64,000 bases of DNA, from NCBI GenBank assembly GCA_007922195.1, contig ML681995.1, positions 19,088,764 to 19,152,763 of the forward strand, read 5' to 3'. This DNA is from Podocnemis expansa. Lineage: Eukaryota; Chordata; Testudines; Podocnemididae. Positions 8,993-21,175 of the stretch are shown piece after piece. Made by a program: the position numbers and the translations under genes. Below the pieces are notes generated by a model. The model saw only the letters and a program-made list of their open reading frames with translations, was not told the DNA's origin and ran no database searches. Numbering within the stretch: position 1 is the first letter of the stretch; every line of letters begins with the position of its first letter.

Positions 8993-11392
8993 AAATGAAG
9001 TTATACTGGGCACCATTCTGTGACTAGGGAGCCATGATTAATGGAAACACTTCTGTCTTTTCTATACAGATGGGCTGTTGGTTCACCTACAGCAGGCTTT
9101 TCATTAAAGGTTAAACAAAAATTATGATAAAAATCTTGGGGAAATTGTCCAAGTGGTTGCTTGGAAAAAGGGCTGGGGATAATCCTATGTGCAGGAGCAG
9201 TAGCTTTGAAACTGTTCTTCTTCCAAGACAAAAAAAAAAAAAATTCTTTCTTTCTGTAATCTGGGGATGATGGAGATTTATAGGTAAAGGACCAACTCTT
9301 AAAAAAAAAAAATTCACCATTGCTGTAAGTAGGTCTATGCTCAGTACATCTTTTTCTCTCTGGAATTTGTCATTCTTCTCACTTGTGTGTCACATGAGCT
9401 GCCAGTTGCCTGCATTTTTTGGGTGGTGAGATACAGTGTACTGATCAATTAAGCTGCCCATTTGGCATTTACAAATAGAATGGCATGAGAGAGAGAGCTC
9501 TTATTTCCTACAGAGAAGGGGGAGGGATTGTTTCGGGTTGGCTACATTTTAATTAGATTTTTGTGATCTGAATTCCAAGGCAAAGGTTCCAAAGCCTCTG
9601 TGTGCTCTTGGCAGCATTTCACAGGGAAAGTGATAGCCACATCATATGCCCTTGGTAGCAGAGCAAAGCGGTTAATTTCACAGAGTAGTTTTTTTTTTTT
9701 TTCTAATAGCATTTGGAAAGGGGCTGGGGCCTAAACCAGCCTTCAAGGTAAACTCGGCTAGAATCATTTCAACGTCTATGCTGCCTCCTGGTGGAGGTCC
9801 ACTCATAGTGGAAAGTCCATGGTGGCAGAATAAGGAGTCAGCAATTGTCTCTCCGCCCAGGACAATGGACACTGTAGATCACGGGAGATGGAGAATCAGC
9901 AGATGCCTTGGTAGGGATTCCATGGAGCCCTTGGCAGAAATTGAAGCAGGCCCTTCCCCAGGTGAATCTGAGAGGGGCAGCTAGTGGAAACCCCATCTCT
10001 CTGGGCCCCTTTCCCACCCCTGTGTGTGTGACAATCCCTGTTTTCCTGAATACCAGGTATCCCTACTCTTTGTAAGTATCAGGCTACTACATTGTCCAGC
10101 TTCAGGGGGAAAAACCAAAGCCCTAGGAACGGGCACAGTCACAAGGGTTTCAGCTGTTGAAGTAGAATGGTTGGTTGGTCTGAGCTAAGACTGAGCAGTA
10201 AGCCTCAGGCAGAGGATGTCTGCCTCATCTGTAACCCTTACATTTTGCTGTCAGTGCAGCAATGCACACAGTGAAAGCACAGCAGCGCTGGCTTATTTTA
10301 TGTAGGAAATGAGCATTTTTGTGTGGCTTTCTATTGTTAGCCTTCATTTGATGTTGGTGCAGGCTCAGCTTGATGTAAGTAACTTCCCTTGTTTCTTAGT
10401 GGGCATATTTGGGCATTAGATGGAGTTGGAGGTAGGGGCTTGCGATGCCAAACATCATGCTGGAGTCAGAGTGTTGCTGCTAGTTAAGATAAGCAGAAAC
10501 ACCTTGACTCTAGGGACTAGAAGATAAACACAGAGTGTGAAGATCAGGTGCCATGTGAACGGTGCATAGACAGAATAGTGTGTACAGGGAGTGGTTTCTG
10601 CAAAGTAGTAAAGCCAGTCCACAAATGTGTAGTGCGATGGATAGCAAACGCGGTGTGATGTGTACAGGTATCTAAAGTAAGAGGTTGTCCGTGTAACTGA
10701 GTGTAGCTTTGCTGCATGCCAAATAAAGGAAACTGAGAGATGAAATCCAGAATCTAGCTAGGTGCCTTTTGGATCCCAGAGAACTGAATGAAGAGCTTTC
10801 CCAGAATGACCAGATCACACATTTTAAAGTCATACTGAACACTGTTTATTGACTTCACTGGGGCAGCTCATCTGAATAACCACTCACCTGTGGAAGGAAG
10901 TGCTTTCAGAATTCAGCTCAGGAAGGGAGCTTGTACTCTGCCATTTACATGCATAGAGAATATATACATTGCCCCCCCCCATAACATTAAAATGTGCATT
11001 AGCCTCAATTTGCTTATTGTTAGAATTTCCTATCCTGCCCTCACCTTCGTCTGTTATTCACTCCTGCCTTAGGGTCTGTCAGTGTCCACATACATGCGTA
11101 AGTACTGTGGCAAGACTGCAACCCTCCCATAAGCTGTGCTTGTACCTGTGCTGTGTCAGTGCCAAGTTTAATCTAGGGCAGCGCTCTTTACAGGACGTTG
11201 CCATTCTTAGAGTACTTGCATTCTAATATTACAGTAATTACGTTTAGCATTTAGATAGTGCCTTACAGCGTCAAAGCTCTGTAGAAACCTTACCTATTTA
11301 CCTTATCAATGGAAACAAGCTGTGCTGTGAGTTCTGTGCTTGAATTCTTATTTGAATATTTGTTTAACTAGAGTCCTCCTTCTTCCCTCCAG
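8993..11392. other. Probable intron, mostly unique sequence
   Basis: Lies between the two candidate exons. It has homopolymer runs (A near 9229 and 9301, T near 9688, C near 10973) and a degenerate ancient-repeat segment near 11235-11290 ('tagatagtgccttacagcgtcaaagctctgtagaaacc'-like, in part). I see no exon. It ends in the acceptor tract 'ccttcttccctccag' before 11393. Confidence 0.35.
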
Positions 11393-11528
11393 TTCTTATC
11401 TTAACAGCACAGTCCATGTACCTCCAGTAGCGCTGGCTAAAGGAGTATCCTATGAGACAACACTGGATGCTTCAGGAGTTGGGATTGCATCATCTTTCCT
11501 AGAGATTGAAAGTGTCTCTCTTCTGTAA
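11393..11528 (+). CDS. Terminal coding exon of the same unidentified membrane protein (partial)
   Basis: Follows a clear acceptor (cttcttccctccag, ending 11392). Using the CG carried from the exon at 8465-8558, the frame reads R-SYLNSTVHVPPVALAKG, then VSYETTLDASGVGIASSF, then LEIESVSLL and TAA (11526-11528), giving a tail of about 45 residues after the membrane span. It contains one NST sequon close to the membrane, which would be glycosylated only if that side is lumenal. Exon phases agree, both splice junctions are canonical and AATAAA follows about 1 kb later: three independent supports. No family match is claimed. Confidence 0.6.
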
Positions 11529-12535
11529 TGTATTCATCCCCCAATTACTTGGAAGATGGGAGGACAGTGGTATGGATGTATCCATGCCCCGTTTGCGGTT
11601 AGGCCAGTGACTACGTTAACAGTTGGAGTTTGTTTGAAACAGAAAGTGAGATGCTCAGGCCTTCCTTGATTTCTTCATTACCTTCCATGCAGTTCCGGAC
11701 TTTCACCAAGATACACGTCAGAAGGAACACACAGGGACATTTCTGTACCTCCAAGGTACAGGCCAAAAGCATTTAGCTCTCCTAGAAATGTGAATATGGT
11801 GTAACAGCTGTCTTGGAATATGTTGCTGTTACTAATACATAGTTTACTTGAAAAAAAAATCTAGTGCCAGACACTGTTCTAATACCTTTATGGTGAGTAA
11901 ACTTTACTCCACAATTGGTCCTGCTGATTTCGGTGGAATTACTCAAGGAGCAAATGGGTACTTGAAATGAGTTAAATCTATAATCAGTTTTAAAATGAGA
12001 GTGAACAATAGCCCCTCCCCAAATAGAAAGCTCAACCAATTAAAGTTATAGATTTGATAACAAGTTTAAAGGTATAATAGAGTTGAAAAATTGCACTTAA
12101 ATATGTGCTATCAAACAGTGTGGTCGAGAGATATTGAGGATTACTGCAAACATTCAGGAAATACTTCATACACCTATATAACATTAAGCGCAGTTTTGCT
12201 TAATCAACTGTGCAGCATTCATGATTTGTGAATATTTTTAAATAAGGGTCAATAGGTATGCAATTGTAGTTTATTTTATCTTTATACTCACTTCTGTCAT
12301 AATTCACATTTGTGGAGAACCATGAACGTGATATGTTGATTAAGGTAATAATTGGTTAAAATAATATGGTTAAAATTACCCAGCTTCCTTTGGTGAGTTC
12401 AAAGTCAGTGAATTTTTCCCATACAAGAATGATTCAAGTACATTTGAGTTGACTTTTGTTCCTGTTCAGATGTCACTTCAGAATGGTAGCAAAATCTTGC
12501 TGTTAACTGGTGAAATAAAGAAAAAGACGTTTGTT
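11529..12535 (+). other. Putative 3' UTR with poly(A) signal
   Basis: About 1 kb from the stop codon to AATAAA at 12514-12519, with GT-rich sequence downstream (ttgttttagccatgtgttgtttt, in parts). No repeat interrupts it, unlike most of the window, which fits a transcribed terminal exon. The exact cleavage site cannot be read from sequence. Confidence 0.5.
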
Positions 12536-14228
12536 TTAGCCATGTGTTGTTTTGCTTTTCCAAGTTATGATTGTTTGGGGGTTTTTTTTGGTTTTGGTTC
12601 CCTACTGTAGATCAGAGAGAGTCATTTTTGTTTGTTTTCATATGTAAACGAATGGTCACTCTTTGTAGGTTGTTTCATGTTAGTCACATTGTCACTGGTT
12701 GGCATTGTGCAGCTCTTCAGTAGCATTCAGAGAGGTTGTTTTAAAATATAGAGTATTACAGACGTTAGGAGCGTGTTGCTACTATTTAAGGCTAACTGCA
12801 ATTGAAAGTGACATGGGAACCTTTGTATCCTCAGCTTGTGGATACTGGTGCATTTTCAGATCAGTCCACACACACCTAATGCAGTTGCAATGCTTTAGTA
12901 GCATCTTTCTAATTGAAGATCTCAAAATATATCCAAAATCTGCCCTTACAACACAAGATTCCTGGAACAGTCAGTAGCTGAGTAAGAACTCCCTTACTTG
13001 TGCCACTGATTAGGGCTGGTACTTTGCTCCTCATTAATTCAAAACAGAAGAGCTTAATTGTTCTTGTTGTGTTATTCCTTCTTTATTTTGCACTTTGTTG
13101 TGTAGTGTGTATTTTCATTCAATCAGATCTTAATTATCTTCAGTAATGGAAAAGATCTCTAGAGCCTGAGTTAAGTTTAAACAAGGTATGTGCATCAATT
13201 CTACTTTATTTCATCCAGCTTTGCTCTTTTGTTGAAGTATGAGCATTAAAATTCAACTAGGTGCACAAAAATAATTTTCAGTCACTAATTCAAAGGTTAA
13301 AACATCTATCAGATAGATGGAAGCTATGTGCTCTGTCATTCAGCTTTGCATGATTGTCACAGAAATTTCCTCAGCCAAGTACAAAATCTACTCACCCACC
13401 CTTTACCTTGATGATGGATAATGAGAACTCTTTCTTGTATGTCCAAAAGAAAAAAAAATTGTTAGTGGAAGCCTGCAAGAATTTTATAAAAGCTGCTCTC
13501 CTTGCTGTTCTATGAAACTTCAGCTTAGTTTGGGAAGTATGGAGGTAAGTTACAGCAATATTTAGCATGTGTTTTCCTTAAAGAATTTTCCAGACATTTA
13601 TCAATCCTTTCTGATTTTGGAGCCTTTTTTATGAACATTTTCCTATTGTTCTGAAGTTTTCTTAACCTTTTAAACCTAAAAAGTTACATATCTTGGCCAA
13701 GCAGCATTAAATAAAATGAAATAGTAATATATACTCAAAATAAAGTTTGAGAAGGGTCCACACAGAAGGACCATTGTTTTTACCAGCCACAACCATGTGA
13801 TGTGGGAGTCAAGGGTACAGCATTTACTTTTCTGTATGTGATAAAAAATAATCATGTCCAGTGAAGCAGATCTGAATGCGGTACAGTGCTAATGGCTTCC
13901 CTTAAATGGGTCTGTGGTCTTACACTGAAATAGTCAGAAAATGAACTCTTAACCTTTCAGATCAGGAATTTTAGCTGAATAGCTGGTTATAGAAAGTAAA
14001 TTTAAAGAGAGCCTGCCCCAAAGGTCATACTCTAAGGTATTGTGGACTTTTGTAGTGCAGCTTGTTGTGTTGCCTCTATTTTCCCCCTCATCACAACACT
14101 GGAATAATCCCCCATACCATGGATTCTGTCCACATTTCCACTGGTTCTTCACTGTTTTTTGCCCATGATGAGTAATCGAGTGTTTTGTTTTGCCACATCT
14201 TTTCAAATATGGCTTTTGTTCCAAGTAT
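12536..14228. other. Intergenic, nothing supported
   Basis: AT-rich unique sequence. I see no open exon with splice sites, no clear transposon end and no tandem array. Confidence 0.3.
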
Positions 14229-14645
14229 AACAAACAAGAAGTCCTGTGGCACTTTTAAACACCAACAGATTTGTTTATTGCATGAGCTTTCATGGGAGAA
14301 AATCCAACTTGAAGATGGGGGAACTTATAGAAAGGGAGGAAAATAAATGCAGGGAAGTGTAAGTCATGGAATCAGGTCACACCATAACAGCAAATCTAAG
14401 CAGTTATTAAGATTCAAACACTGGGGAACAGCATCTAGAAAAAGATGAGGTCAAATCACCTGTTGCAATGAAAAGAAAATCCTAAGTCCTTATTTAACCC
14501 TAAAGAGAGAGTCAAAGTTGCTAATGAATTCCAATTCTGCAGTTTATCTTTGAAGCCTTGATCTGGTATTCAATTTTTTGAGCACAGCAATTAGCAAATC
14601 ATCAATGGAATGATCAGGAAGATTGAAATGCTCACCCACTAAGCT
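14229..14645 (-). mobile_element. Penelope-like element, endonuclease C-terminus and 3' tail
   Basis: Read on the minus strand, about 14645 to 14500 encodes GEHFNLPDHSIDDLLIAV followed by LKKLNTRSRLQR, a stop and TAELEFI, the C-terminal part of a GIY-YIG endonuclease region as in the copy at 57.2 kb. The 3' non-coding part and the tail ('cccatgaaagctcatgcaa', 'gtgccacaggacttc') follow down to 14229. The 5' end is truncated near 14645, where it meets the LTR. Confidence 0.8.
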
Positions 14646-14703
14646 TTTATAGTGTAGATGTAGCCACTAATGGGTGTAGGGCATGATGGTTAATGGTATT
14701 TAA

Positions 14704-15335
14704 AGGGATAGCCGTGTTAGTCTAGTCCAGTAAAAAAAACAACAAGCAGTTGTGTGGCACTTTAAGACTAACAGATTTATTTTTTGCATGAGCTTTCGTG
14801 GGAGAAGATCCCACTTCCTCAGATGCTTCGAAGANNNNNNNNNNNNNNNNNNNNNNNNNNNNNNNNNNNNNNNNNNNNNNNNNNNNNNNNNNNNNNNNNN
14901 NNNNNNNNNNNNNNNNNNNNNNNNNNNNNNNNNNNNNNNNNNNNNNNNNNNNNNNNNNNNNNNNNNNNNNNNNNNNNNNNNNNNNNNNNNNNNNNNNNNN
15001 NNNNNNNNNNNNNNNNNNNNNNNNNNNNNNNNNNNNNNNNNNNNNNNNNNNNNNNNNNNNNNNNNNNNNNNNNNNNNNNNNNNNNNNNNNNNNNNNNNNN
15101 NNNNNNNNNNNNNNNNNNNNNNNNNNNNNNNNNNNNNNNNNNNNNNNNNNNNNNNNNNNNNNNNNNNNNNNNNNNNNNNNNNNNNNNNNNNNNNNNNNNN
15201 NNNNNNNNNNNNNNNNNNNNNNNNNNNNNNNNNNTCTTCGAAGCATCTGAGGAAGTGGGATCTTCTCCCACGAAAGCTCATGCAAAAAATAAATCTGTTA
15301 GTCTTAAAGTGCCACACAACTGCTTGTTGTTTTGT
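14704..15335. mobile_element. Palindromic Penelope-like insertion with target duplication
   Basis: Two perfect 99-bp arms in inverted orientation (14736-14834 and 15235-15333) carry PLE tails facing outward. The insertion is bounded by an exact 14-bp duplication, ttaatggtatttaa (14690-14703 and 15336-15349), which is single-copy in the related LTR at 24.5 kb. The left side has an extra 'gggatagccgtgttagtcta' segment not mirrored on the right. The centre is the 400-N gap, so the true interior is unknown. Confidence 0.85.
14835..15234. other. Assembly gap (400 N)
   Basis: A run of exactly 400 N. Both edges end in the same sequence in opposite sense (gcttcgaaga / tcttcgaagc). A palindrome is hard to sequence and assemble, which probably explains the gap; the gap length may be nominal. 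Confidence 0.99.
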
Positions 15336-15769
15336 TTAATGGTATTTAAGTTGATTTGGTCACAAATCTGTCAACACCTCTAATTTTACTGAAAGGAATC
15401 ATGAAATACTGTCTTTTGTAATACAGTACTCCTTTGATTGTTCAAACTTTGTTCAAGTCTGTTAAAGGGTGAAAAGCCATCATTAGCAATAAGGAACATG
15501 AGGGAGGGACCAACCCTCTGTTTTCAGCCTGGTAAAAAGCAGAAAGGGATGGGGAGTTAGCATTAGCTCAGTCTAGAGCCGTGCCTGAGGCACTGCCTCA
15601 CCCCTGCCCCACTGTTGAAGGCCAGCTTCTTGTGGAGCCTTTCTTTTGTTATTTTGACCAGAGAAGCTGTTTGCAGTACTTAGAATTTAAGAGCTAAGAT
15701 CATGAGGGCTGTAACTCTCTAAGAGCTGAAATCACTGAGGGAGGAGACTCCCCCTCTCTCTGAGCTGAA

Positions 15770-15985
15770 ATCGCTGAAGAGCAGATGGCTGGGGCAACCA
15801 GTGGATGGTGCCGGCAGACAGCAGGCAGAGCCAGCGAATGGTAAAAGTGGCCGGCAGATGGCCAGACAATGGGAATGACCAGTGTGCAGTGCCAACAGAC
15901 AGCGGGTGGAGCCAGCAGATGGTGAGAGCAGCCAGCAGATGGCTGAACAGTAGGTGGAGCCAGTGTACGGCATGAGTGGCCAGTG
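15770..15985. repeat. Degenerate minisatellite inside LTR family B
   Basis: Repeats of 'gccagcagatgg', 'ggcagagccagcgaatgg' and 'ggagccagcagatggtgaga' give units of roughly 20-45 bp. The equivalent part of the LTR at 24375-25514 has its own array (about 24905-25140), with different unit counts. Confidence 0.75.
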
Positions 15986-16317
15986 CTGATTTTGCGATTA
16001 CGTTTGTGTGTTCTGTTATGCTGTGTGAAATTTTGCTGGCAATCCTGTTCTGCACTGATTATCCAAATGGGGGGGGGCTAATTTTGCTATTGTGTCTTTA
16101 CATTCTTTTCTATTACTATTAAAGCTCTCTAGTATACACTCAGGCTCATGCTTGTGAGCAGGGAAGCATTACCCCTGTGGGGTGCCCAGGGAATAGTGCA
16201 TAATTCCCCCCAAAAATGGGTGGGAGCTCGAGCTGGTTGGTGGTGTAATATTATTTGGAAACTCCTAGAAAGAGCCCAGCCCTTGTTCTGCCATCTCTCC
16301 CTGGCAGAAGGGTTACA

Positions 16318-19300
16318 ATAGGATCCAATACTTCAAAGACAGAAAATTCTGTAAGGTCTCAGTCTGTTGTACTTGAGGAGCTACTATGAAACATAGCTTC
16401 ACTGATGCCAAGAGACTGTCTCACCTTGACTAAACGGAAGTTTATCTCAGTGGAAAGTTTTGGAGGTATGGACATTCCATGACTCCGAGGAAAGCTGGGT
16501 TTTCAGCTAACTGCTGCTCTGCAAAGGTGAAGCAAGTGCTAGAAGCATTGTCCATGGGACGTTGTTTGGCTCTGTGCCAGATGTTATGATTTCCTGGCTT
16601 CCACTGTCACCTTACGCCATAATACAGAGAGCTGCCCCTAGAGTGGAATAGTCTCTAACTGAGTTCCAGCACAAGTCCCTGGCCATAGGCCAATTGTCCT
16701 CCATGTGGGAAGCAGCAATTTTCCCTAATTACAGCAGCCAGGCATCTCCTGTACCCCAGTACCAATAGATTACCCATTCCTAAGCAGTCAGAACCCTTCT
16801 TCCAGCCCCCAGCCTAGACTTAATCCCTGCACCATCCTCCATTGGCTCCCACAAGCCTCAGCAGCCAAAACACATCCCTGGCTTCTTGCCATGATCCAAA
16901 TTCCCTAATCCTTTGCACCAGCCAAGAGCTGTGTAAAAATGGAGGGTCACAAAAGCAATCTTCTGTGTTGGATTTAGAGTGAAAAAAGTTTTGAGCAGCT
17001 CTGCCAGGCTTGCTCTCATATAGTAGACTATATCCACACGTAGGCTGTGAGCAACTGCAGAGTTTTTGCATTACTTTGTTCTGGAGATAGCCACCAAATT
17101 TGAAATCCAGTTTGAGTTCAAACTCTCCCCAAGTCCGTTTTCTAATTCAGCCCATTCTTTACATCCAAATCGGACACAATCTCAGTGATTGAAATGAGTG
17201 GAGATAGGAAAACATGGCATAAAGTTGCATGAGGTATGTCATTGTCCTCCAGAGTGAGACTCCCCCAGTGATCCCGATAACAGACACCAGGGTTTTAGAA
17301 GGAACTGTTCCATGTGAAGTTCTGAAACTCAGCAGCTGGGGTGATGGTCTTCCCTGTGTCATGAGAATAGTTTTCCACATTTGAGCCTAGCCTTGTTTGG
17401 CAGGGGAGGAGGGAGAGCAGGGATCAGAGGAACAGATAGTTCTGGGATTAGGAACTCTGCCCTAGCTAGAAATCATTCTGTTCCTACTCACAGCAGTGCT
17501 GGTAAATTGTAAGTCTCAGTGCCAGACCATTTATGTTCAACCTAAATGTGACATGACAGTCTGTTTCCAAAGACAGTATTGGCATCTCTGGGAGGCAGCT
17601 GAAGAGTCTGTGAAATTAGTTGGTGATCTCAGTGTTCTTCCTACTGGACAGGAGCAGGTGTTGGCATCGCAAAAACCACCTTCACAACTGGCAACCTTCT
17701 TGCAGCATAAGCAGAGACAGTTAGGTCAACATGGACATGAAAATACGTGCTGAGCTCTGGTCATCCTTCCCAAATACAGCAGGTGGGTGTGGAGAAAGCT
17801 TGTGCTGACTGTCACTGCCGTACTTGTTCTGCAGGTTGGCCAATGAGTTTGGTCTGTGCACCACCATGAGCTAACAGTTGCTCTCCGGCCTATTCCTATT
17901 TTCCAAATTCATGCTCCTTGTTTTCAGTAAATGTTTCGTGCATGTTCAAAACTAAATAAGCAAAAGGGTGTTTTAGTCTAAATGTTTCACATGCAGTTGC
18001 TGATACATGATACCCAGTGGGGCTTTAATTGAGGGGAAAACCCAAATCTGAAATACATTGTGCTATTATTCCCCTCTTTATTATTTTGCAGGTGTCCAAA
18101 GGCGTACTAGGTTCCACACAACTCTGATAGAAAGGTTGGACTGTACTGCCCTTGTTGCAGGGACATCTAAGGCTAGATGTGGAAATGACAAATGGAAATA
18201 TGAAAGAGTAAGGAGGGATTGGGCAAGAAAGCAACCAGATCACGGCACTTAGTTGCAAGCGCATGATGAGCTGGCACGGGGCAGAGGGGTAGAGTTTCAA
18301 AGGCACAGATGAGAAGACATCTAATTTTCACTGGTTTTCACTTTATGCCTTTGAACATCTCCCTGTAACTTACTTCAAGATATTTTGGTTTTGCTTTATC
18401 TGTCTTTTATGACAGTTTATGTCAGATATAATTTTCCTGTTGGGGGGGGTCAGGGAAGAGATGAGCCCTGAAGGGAAACTGAGTGAGAACACAGGCCTGG
18501 AGGACTGTAAATGGATGGTTTCCAAGCACAGGGCCAGGGGTAGTCAATCACTTTATGTAACCTCTAGATTTCTTAGTCAAGGTCTAGATTACAGAGAAAA
18601 CAATGAAAAAAATGATTTCAAGGCCTTTTCAAAAGCATCTGGTAGTCTGATTTTGGCCCATAGTCTGTCTGTCTGACTGCCTGTGCCTGGAGGCATCAGT
18701 TAGGATCCTCAAATTGTCCAGAATCAGAAGCTCAGGCTAGAATTTATCAGATCCTCAATTTTGCTTTTTAAACAGCTTTAGCACTAGTCTGAAGTTGCAT
18801 GCTGCAGTGTGTTACTAATCTACCGCCAATACTAAGTCACAGTAGGGATTTTAATGCCAGATGTGAAATTTACTATTCCTTTTTCATTGTCTGAAACATA
18901 CACAGAAGCACAAAAAAATTAACCAACGATATCTGTGATACAAATGAATGGCAGATTAGAAAAATCTGCTGATGGACAGCAAAATAATGCTTCAGCAATG
19001 TTTCTGTATGTCACCAGTGCACCAGATGTCAGAGACAAACAGATGCATCAATCCTTTTGTGTGATTAAACAGCAAGTAACAGAATGGTAGTAAAACAGTG
19101 TTGTGGTGTTAAATTAACTGCAGCATATTCAGTCTTTTTAAATGCACTTTATGTTTTCTGTTTTAATCTGCTGGACAAATTTTTTTATTGTGACAAAATT
19201 GGTACTAAATGTAGCCCACCTTGTCCCAGGATTTCAAGTAACGGTGCCATAAAACTCAGGAATTCATTGCTGTATAGTTTAAGCTCCTGCTCAGTGTCTT

Positions 19301-19904
19301 GATGTCTTCAGAAAAAGTTTTTAAAAATATAGACCAGATTCTCAGGGATTGTAAAATCAGTATTGTTCCACTGAAGTCAATGAAATGATGGTAAATTACA
19401 CCAGCTGAAAATCAGCCCTTACATTTATACTCAAGACAAATGCTCAGAGAGACAGCATCCATCAAATGTACTTGCACTAGGAAATTAAAAACAGTGTGAA
19501 GAACGTTAGCACTATGACTGTTTCCCAAGACTGTCAGTGCAGTCTGCACCAAACACGTTTATTCCACCATTATTGACCTATACGGTGTAGCTTTGATTCT
19601 CTCAATCTTATGGATGGACTTAGAATCACTTCCAGTAACTTAAGTTGGCAACAAAGGAGGGAGCTTCTTGTGTCACGAGTAGACAGAGCCTTTGAGATAC
19701 TGGGGAGCAGAGGTGGTTCTGTTTAGGGAGCTACTGTTCCTGCTCAGATTGCTTGAGAATTCAGAGAGCTACACTGCAATGGTAGTCCCCTATTTTTGGT
19801 TTGTGCAAGTTGTCTTTTTTTACCTGTGATATTCCAGAGCCTATAGTGAAGTATGAGATAATTAAAGGTATGCTTAAGAGCAGAACTTGTCTCCCATGGT
19901 TTGA
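16318..19904. other. Intergenic, little supported
   Basis: Mostly unique sequence. Around 19330-19425 is an old repeat-like stretch with the 'attctcaggg...ccactgaagtcaatgaaatg...cagccctta' pattern seen in many amniote genomes (recalled). A g-run lies near 18440. No gene is supported. Confidence 0.3.
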
Positions 19905-20577
19905 TGTCGCAGGGCTGGGGTGTCGCATTGTGGGTGCTGGCTCATGCCCACAGAGGAGATTGGGAAAAAGCCATTGGTTTGCACCTACACAATTTGGTTC
20001 CTTTCCAGGCTGGCAAAAGGGCAGTCTGAGTCACTGGGGGGTCATGTATTTTACCAGGTAGTGAGACCTAATGGTCTGAGTTAGCAGGCTGCCCTATAAT
20101 CAGGGCTGTGGGGCCAAGGAGCCAAAGTCAGTAAAGTGGCCTTTTCCTCAGGGCAGTGTGGTTTAATGGCTGGAGTCGGTAAAGCAGCCCCCAGCAACAG
20201 GGCAGCATGACCTAACAGCCTTTGGAGTAGTGGGAGGCTGTCGGGGGGGGGGTAGGGCCCAGTGTAGAGGGGCTCAGGCCCACCCTGCCTCTGAGCCCCA
20301 GCCCTGGACCATGTTGGCATCTTAGGGTGTTGGTCACTGAGTCTGTGGGGCTCCACCTGAAACATGCTGAGGACATCTCTGCTACTCCCCCTTTTACACT
20401 CCTCAGGCCATATGGGCTACTTCTACCCTGTAGCTGACAGTGATGCTTCACTAGCCCCCAGGTAGCCGCTGGTGGCACAGCAACTTTCTGGGATGGGAAA
20501 GACACTGTGACTTCCTGAGCCTGCAGAGTGTCTCTAACTGTCTTTATACCACTGTGGGGCTGATGTGCTCTGTCACA
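19905..20577 (-). mobile_element. LTR of family C, diverged copy
   Basis: On the minus strand it begins TGTGACAGAGCAC at 20577, with a TATA box (GGTATAAAGA, 20541-20550), then the family block 'agaagtagccca' near 20418, and then two to three diverged 45-50 bp units (20090-20220) related to the array at 2390-2900. The left end is uncertain: I found no matching target duplication, and the boundary could be anywhere from about 19905 to 20075. Confidence 0.6.
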
Positions 20578-20584
20578 CTTGGGT

Positions 20585-20830
20585 TACTTCAAAAATTTAA
20601 AGTGCTGTGCAAAGTTTAATTAGTCTTCACAAAACAGATGTAAAATAGGTAAGCACTATCAGCCCTGCCGTGCATATGGGAAAATGAGAGATGGAATTTC
20701 TTTGAGTTCCTCTGAATCCCAGCTTAGGTGACTTGGCCAAGAGCACAGAGCAAAAGGTAGAGTCAGACTTTGAATTTGAGAGGATTCTTGTCCCCCAATG
20801 GTGTATTCAGTCCACTCTACCCTGTTGTAG
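20585..20830 (-). mobile_element. MIR-like SINE remnant
   Basis: On the minus strand the order 'gctcttggccaagtcacctaa', 'ctcattttcccat', 'ttacctattttacat' and 'gcacagcacttt' fits the 3' half of MIR elements (recalled consensus). It is old and diverged. Confidence 0.5.
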
Positions 20831-21054
20831 CTTAGTAAGCAAAGGAGCACTGTGTTTTTTAAGGGGTATCTGTGAAGCAGCTGGTTGCCACCAGAAGATG
20901 CAGTTTCTGTTCCTTTCCCACCAAGGCACCCTCCATTGACAAGCATAGTAGCATTACTAAAAGATCAAGCGGTTTCTCTTGTGTTGTATTTAATTTGTGA
21001 TTGTCTCCTCACCCACCTGGCTCAATCTGTTGCCCCCCCCCCCCGCCCCCCATG

Positions 21055-21175
21055 GGGACATGTAGTGGCTAGCACATCTGCTTTATATGCAGAAAGTCTG
21101 GGGTTCAAACCCCAGGGGGTTGGACTATATGATCTCACAAGGTCTCTTCCAACCCTATGATTCTATTCTATCATT
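21055..21175 (+). mobile_element. tRNA-derived SINE with CR1-like tail
   Basis: The head has an A-box-like 'tagtggctagca', an anticodon-like stem-loop TCTGC-TTTATAT-GCAGA and a B box GGTTCAAAC at 21102-21110 in a paired T arm (ctggGGTTCAAACcccag). Directly after it, 'ggactatatgatctcacaagg' leads to 'cttccaaccctatgattctat', which matches the CR1 LINE 3' end with its terminal attct/atg repeats. SINEs with a tRNA head and a CR1-like tail are established in turtles. No acceptor stem closes the tRNA, so it is not a tRNA gene. Confidence 0.8.

Larger units (their letters stand above)
14655..16317 (+). mobile_element. LTR of family B, 5'-truncated, split by a palindromic PLE
   Basis: The parts 14655-14703 and 15336-16317 align by eye with the complete copy at 24375-25514: shared 'aatggtattt', 'tcatgaaatactgtcttt', 'cctggtaaaaagc'-type and 'gggttaca' blocks in the same order. 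It has an ATTAAA signal near 16119 and ends ...gggttaca at 16317. It also contains a tandem segment (15770-15980) as the other copy does. The first part of the LTR is missing. No retroviral genes are seen. Confidence 0.7.

Noticed and set aside
14700..15383. Open frames of 150-205 residues across the N run
   Set aside because: They are artefacts of translating the 400-N gap; the flanking coding is PLE tail sequence.
18092..18249. Possible exon after a ttattattttgcag acceptor
   Set aside because: No convincing donor, no recognised protein, and no phase match to another exon.
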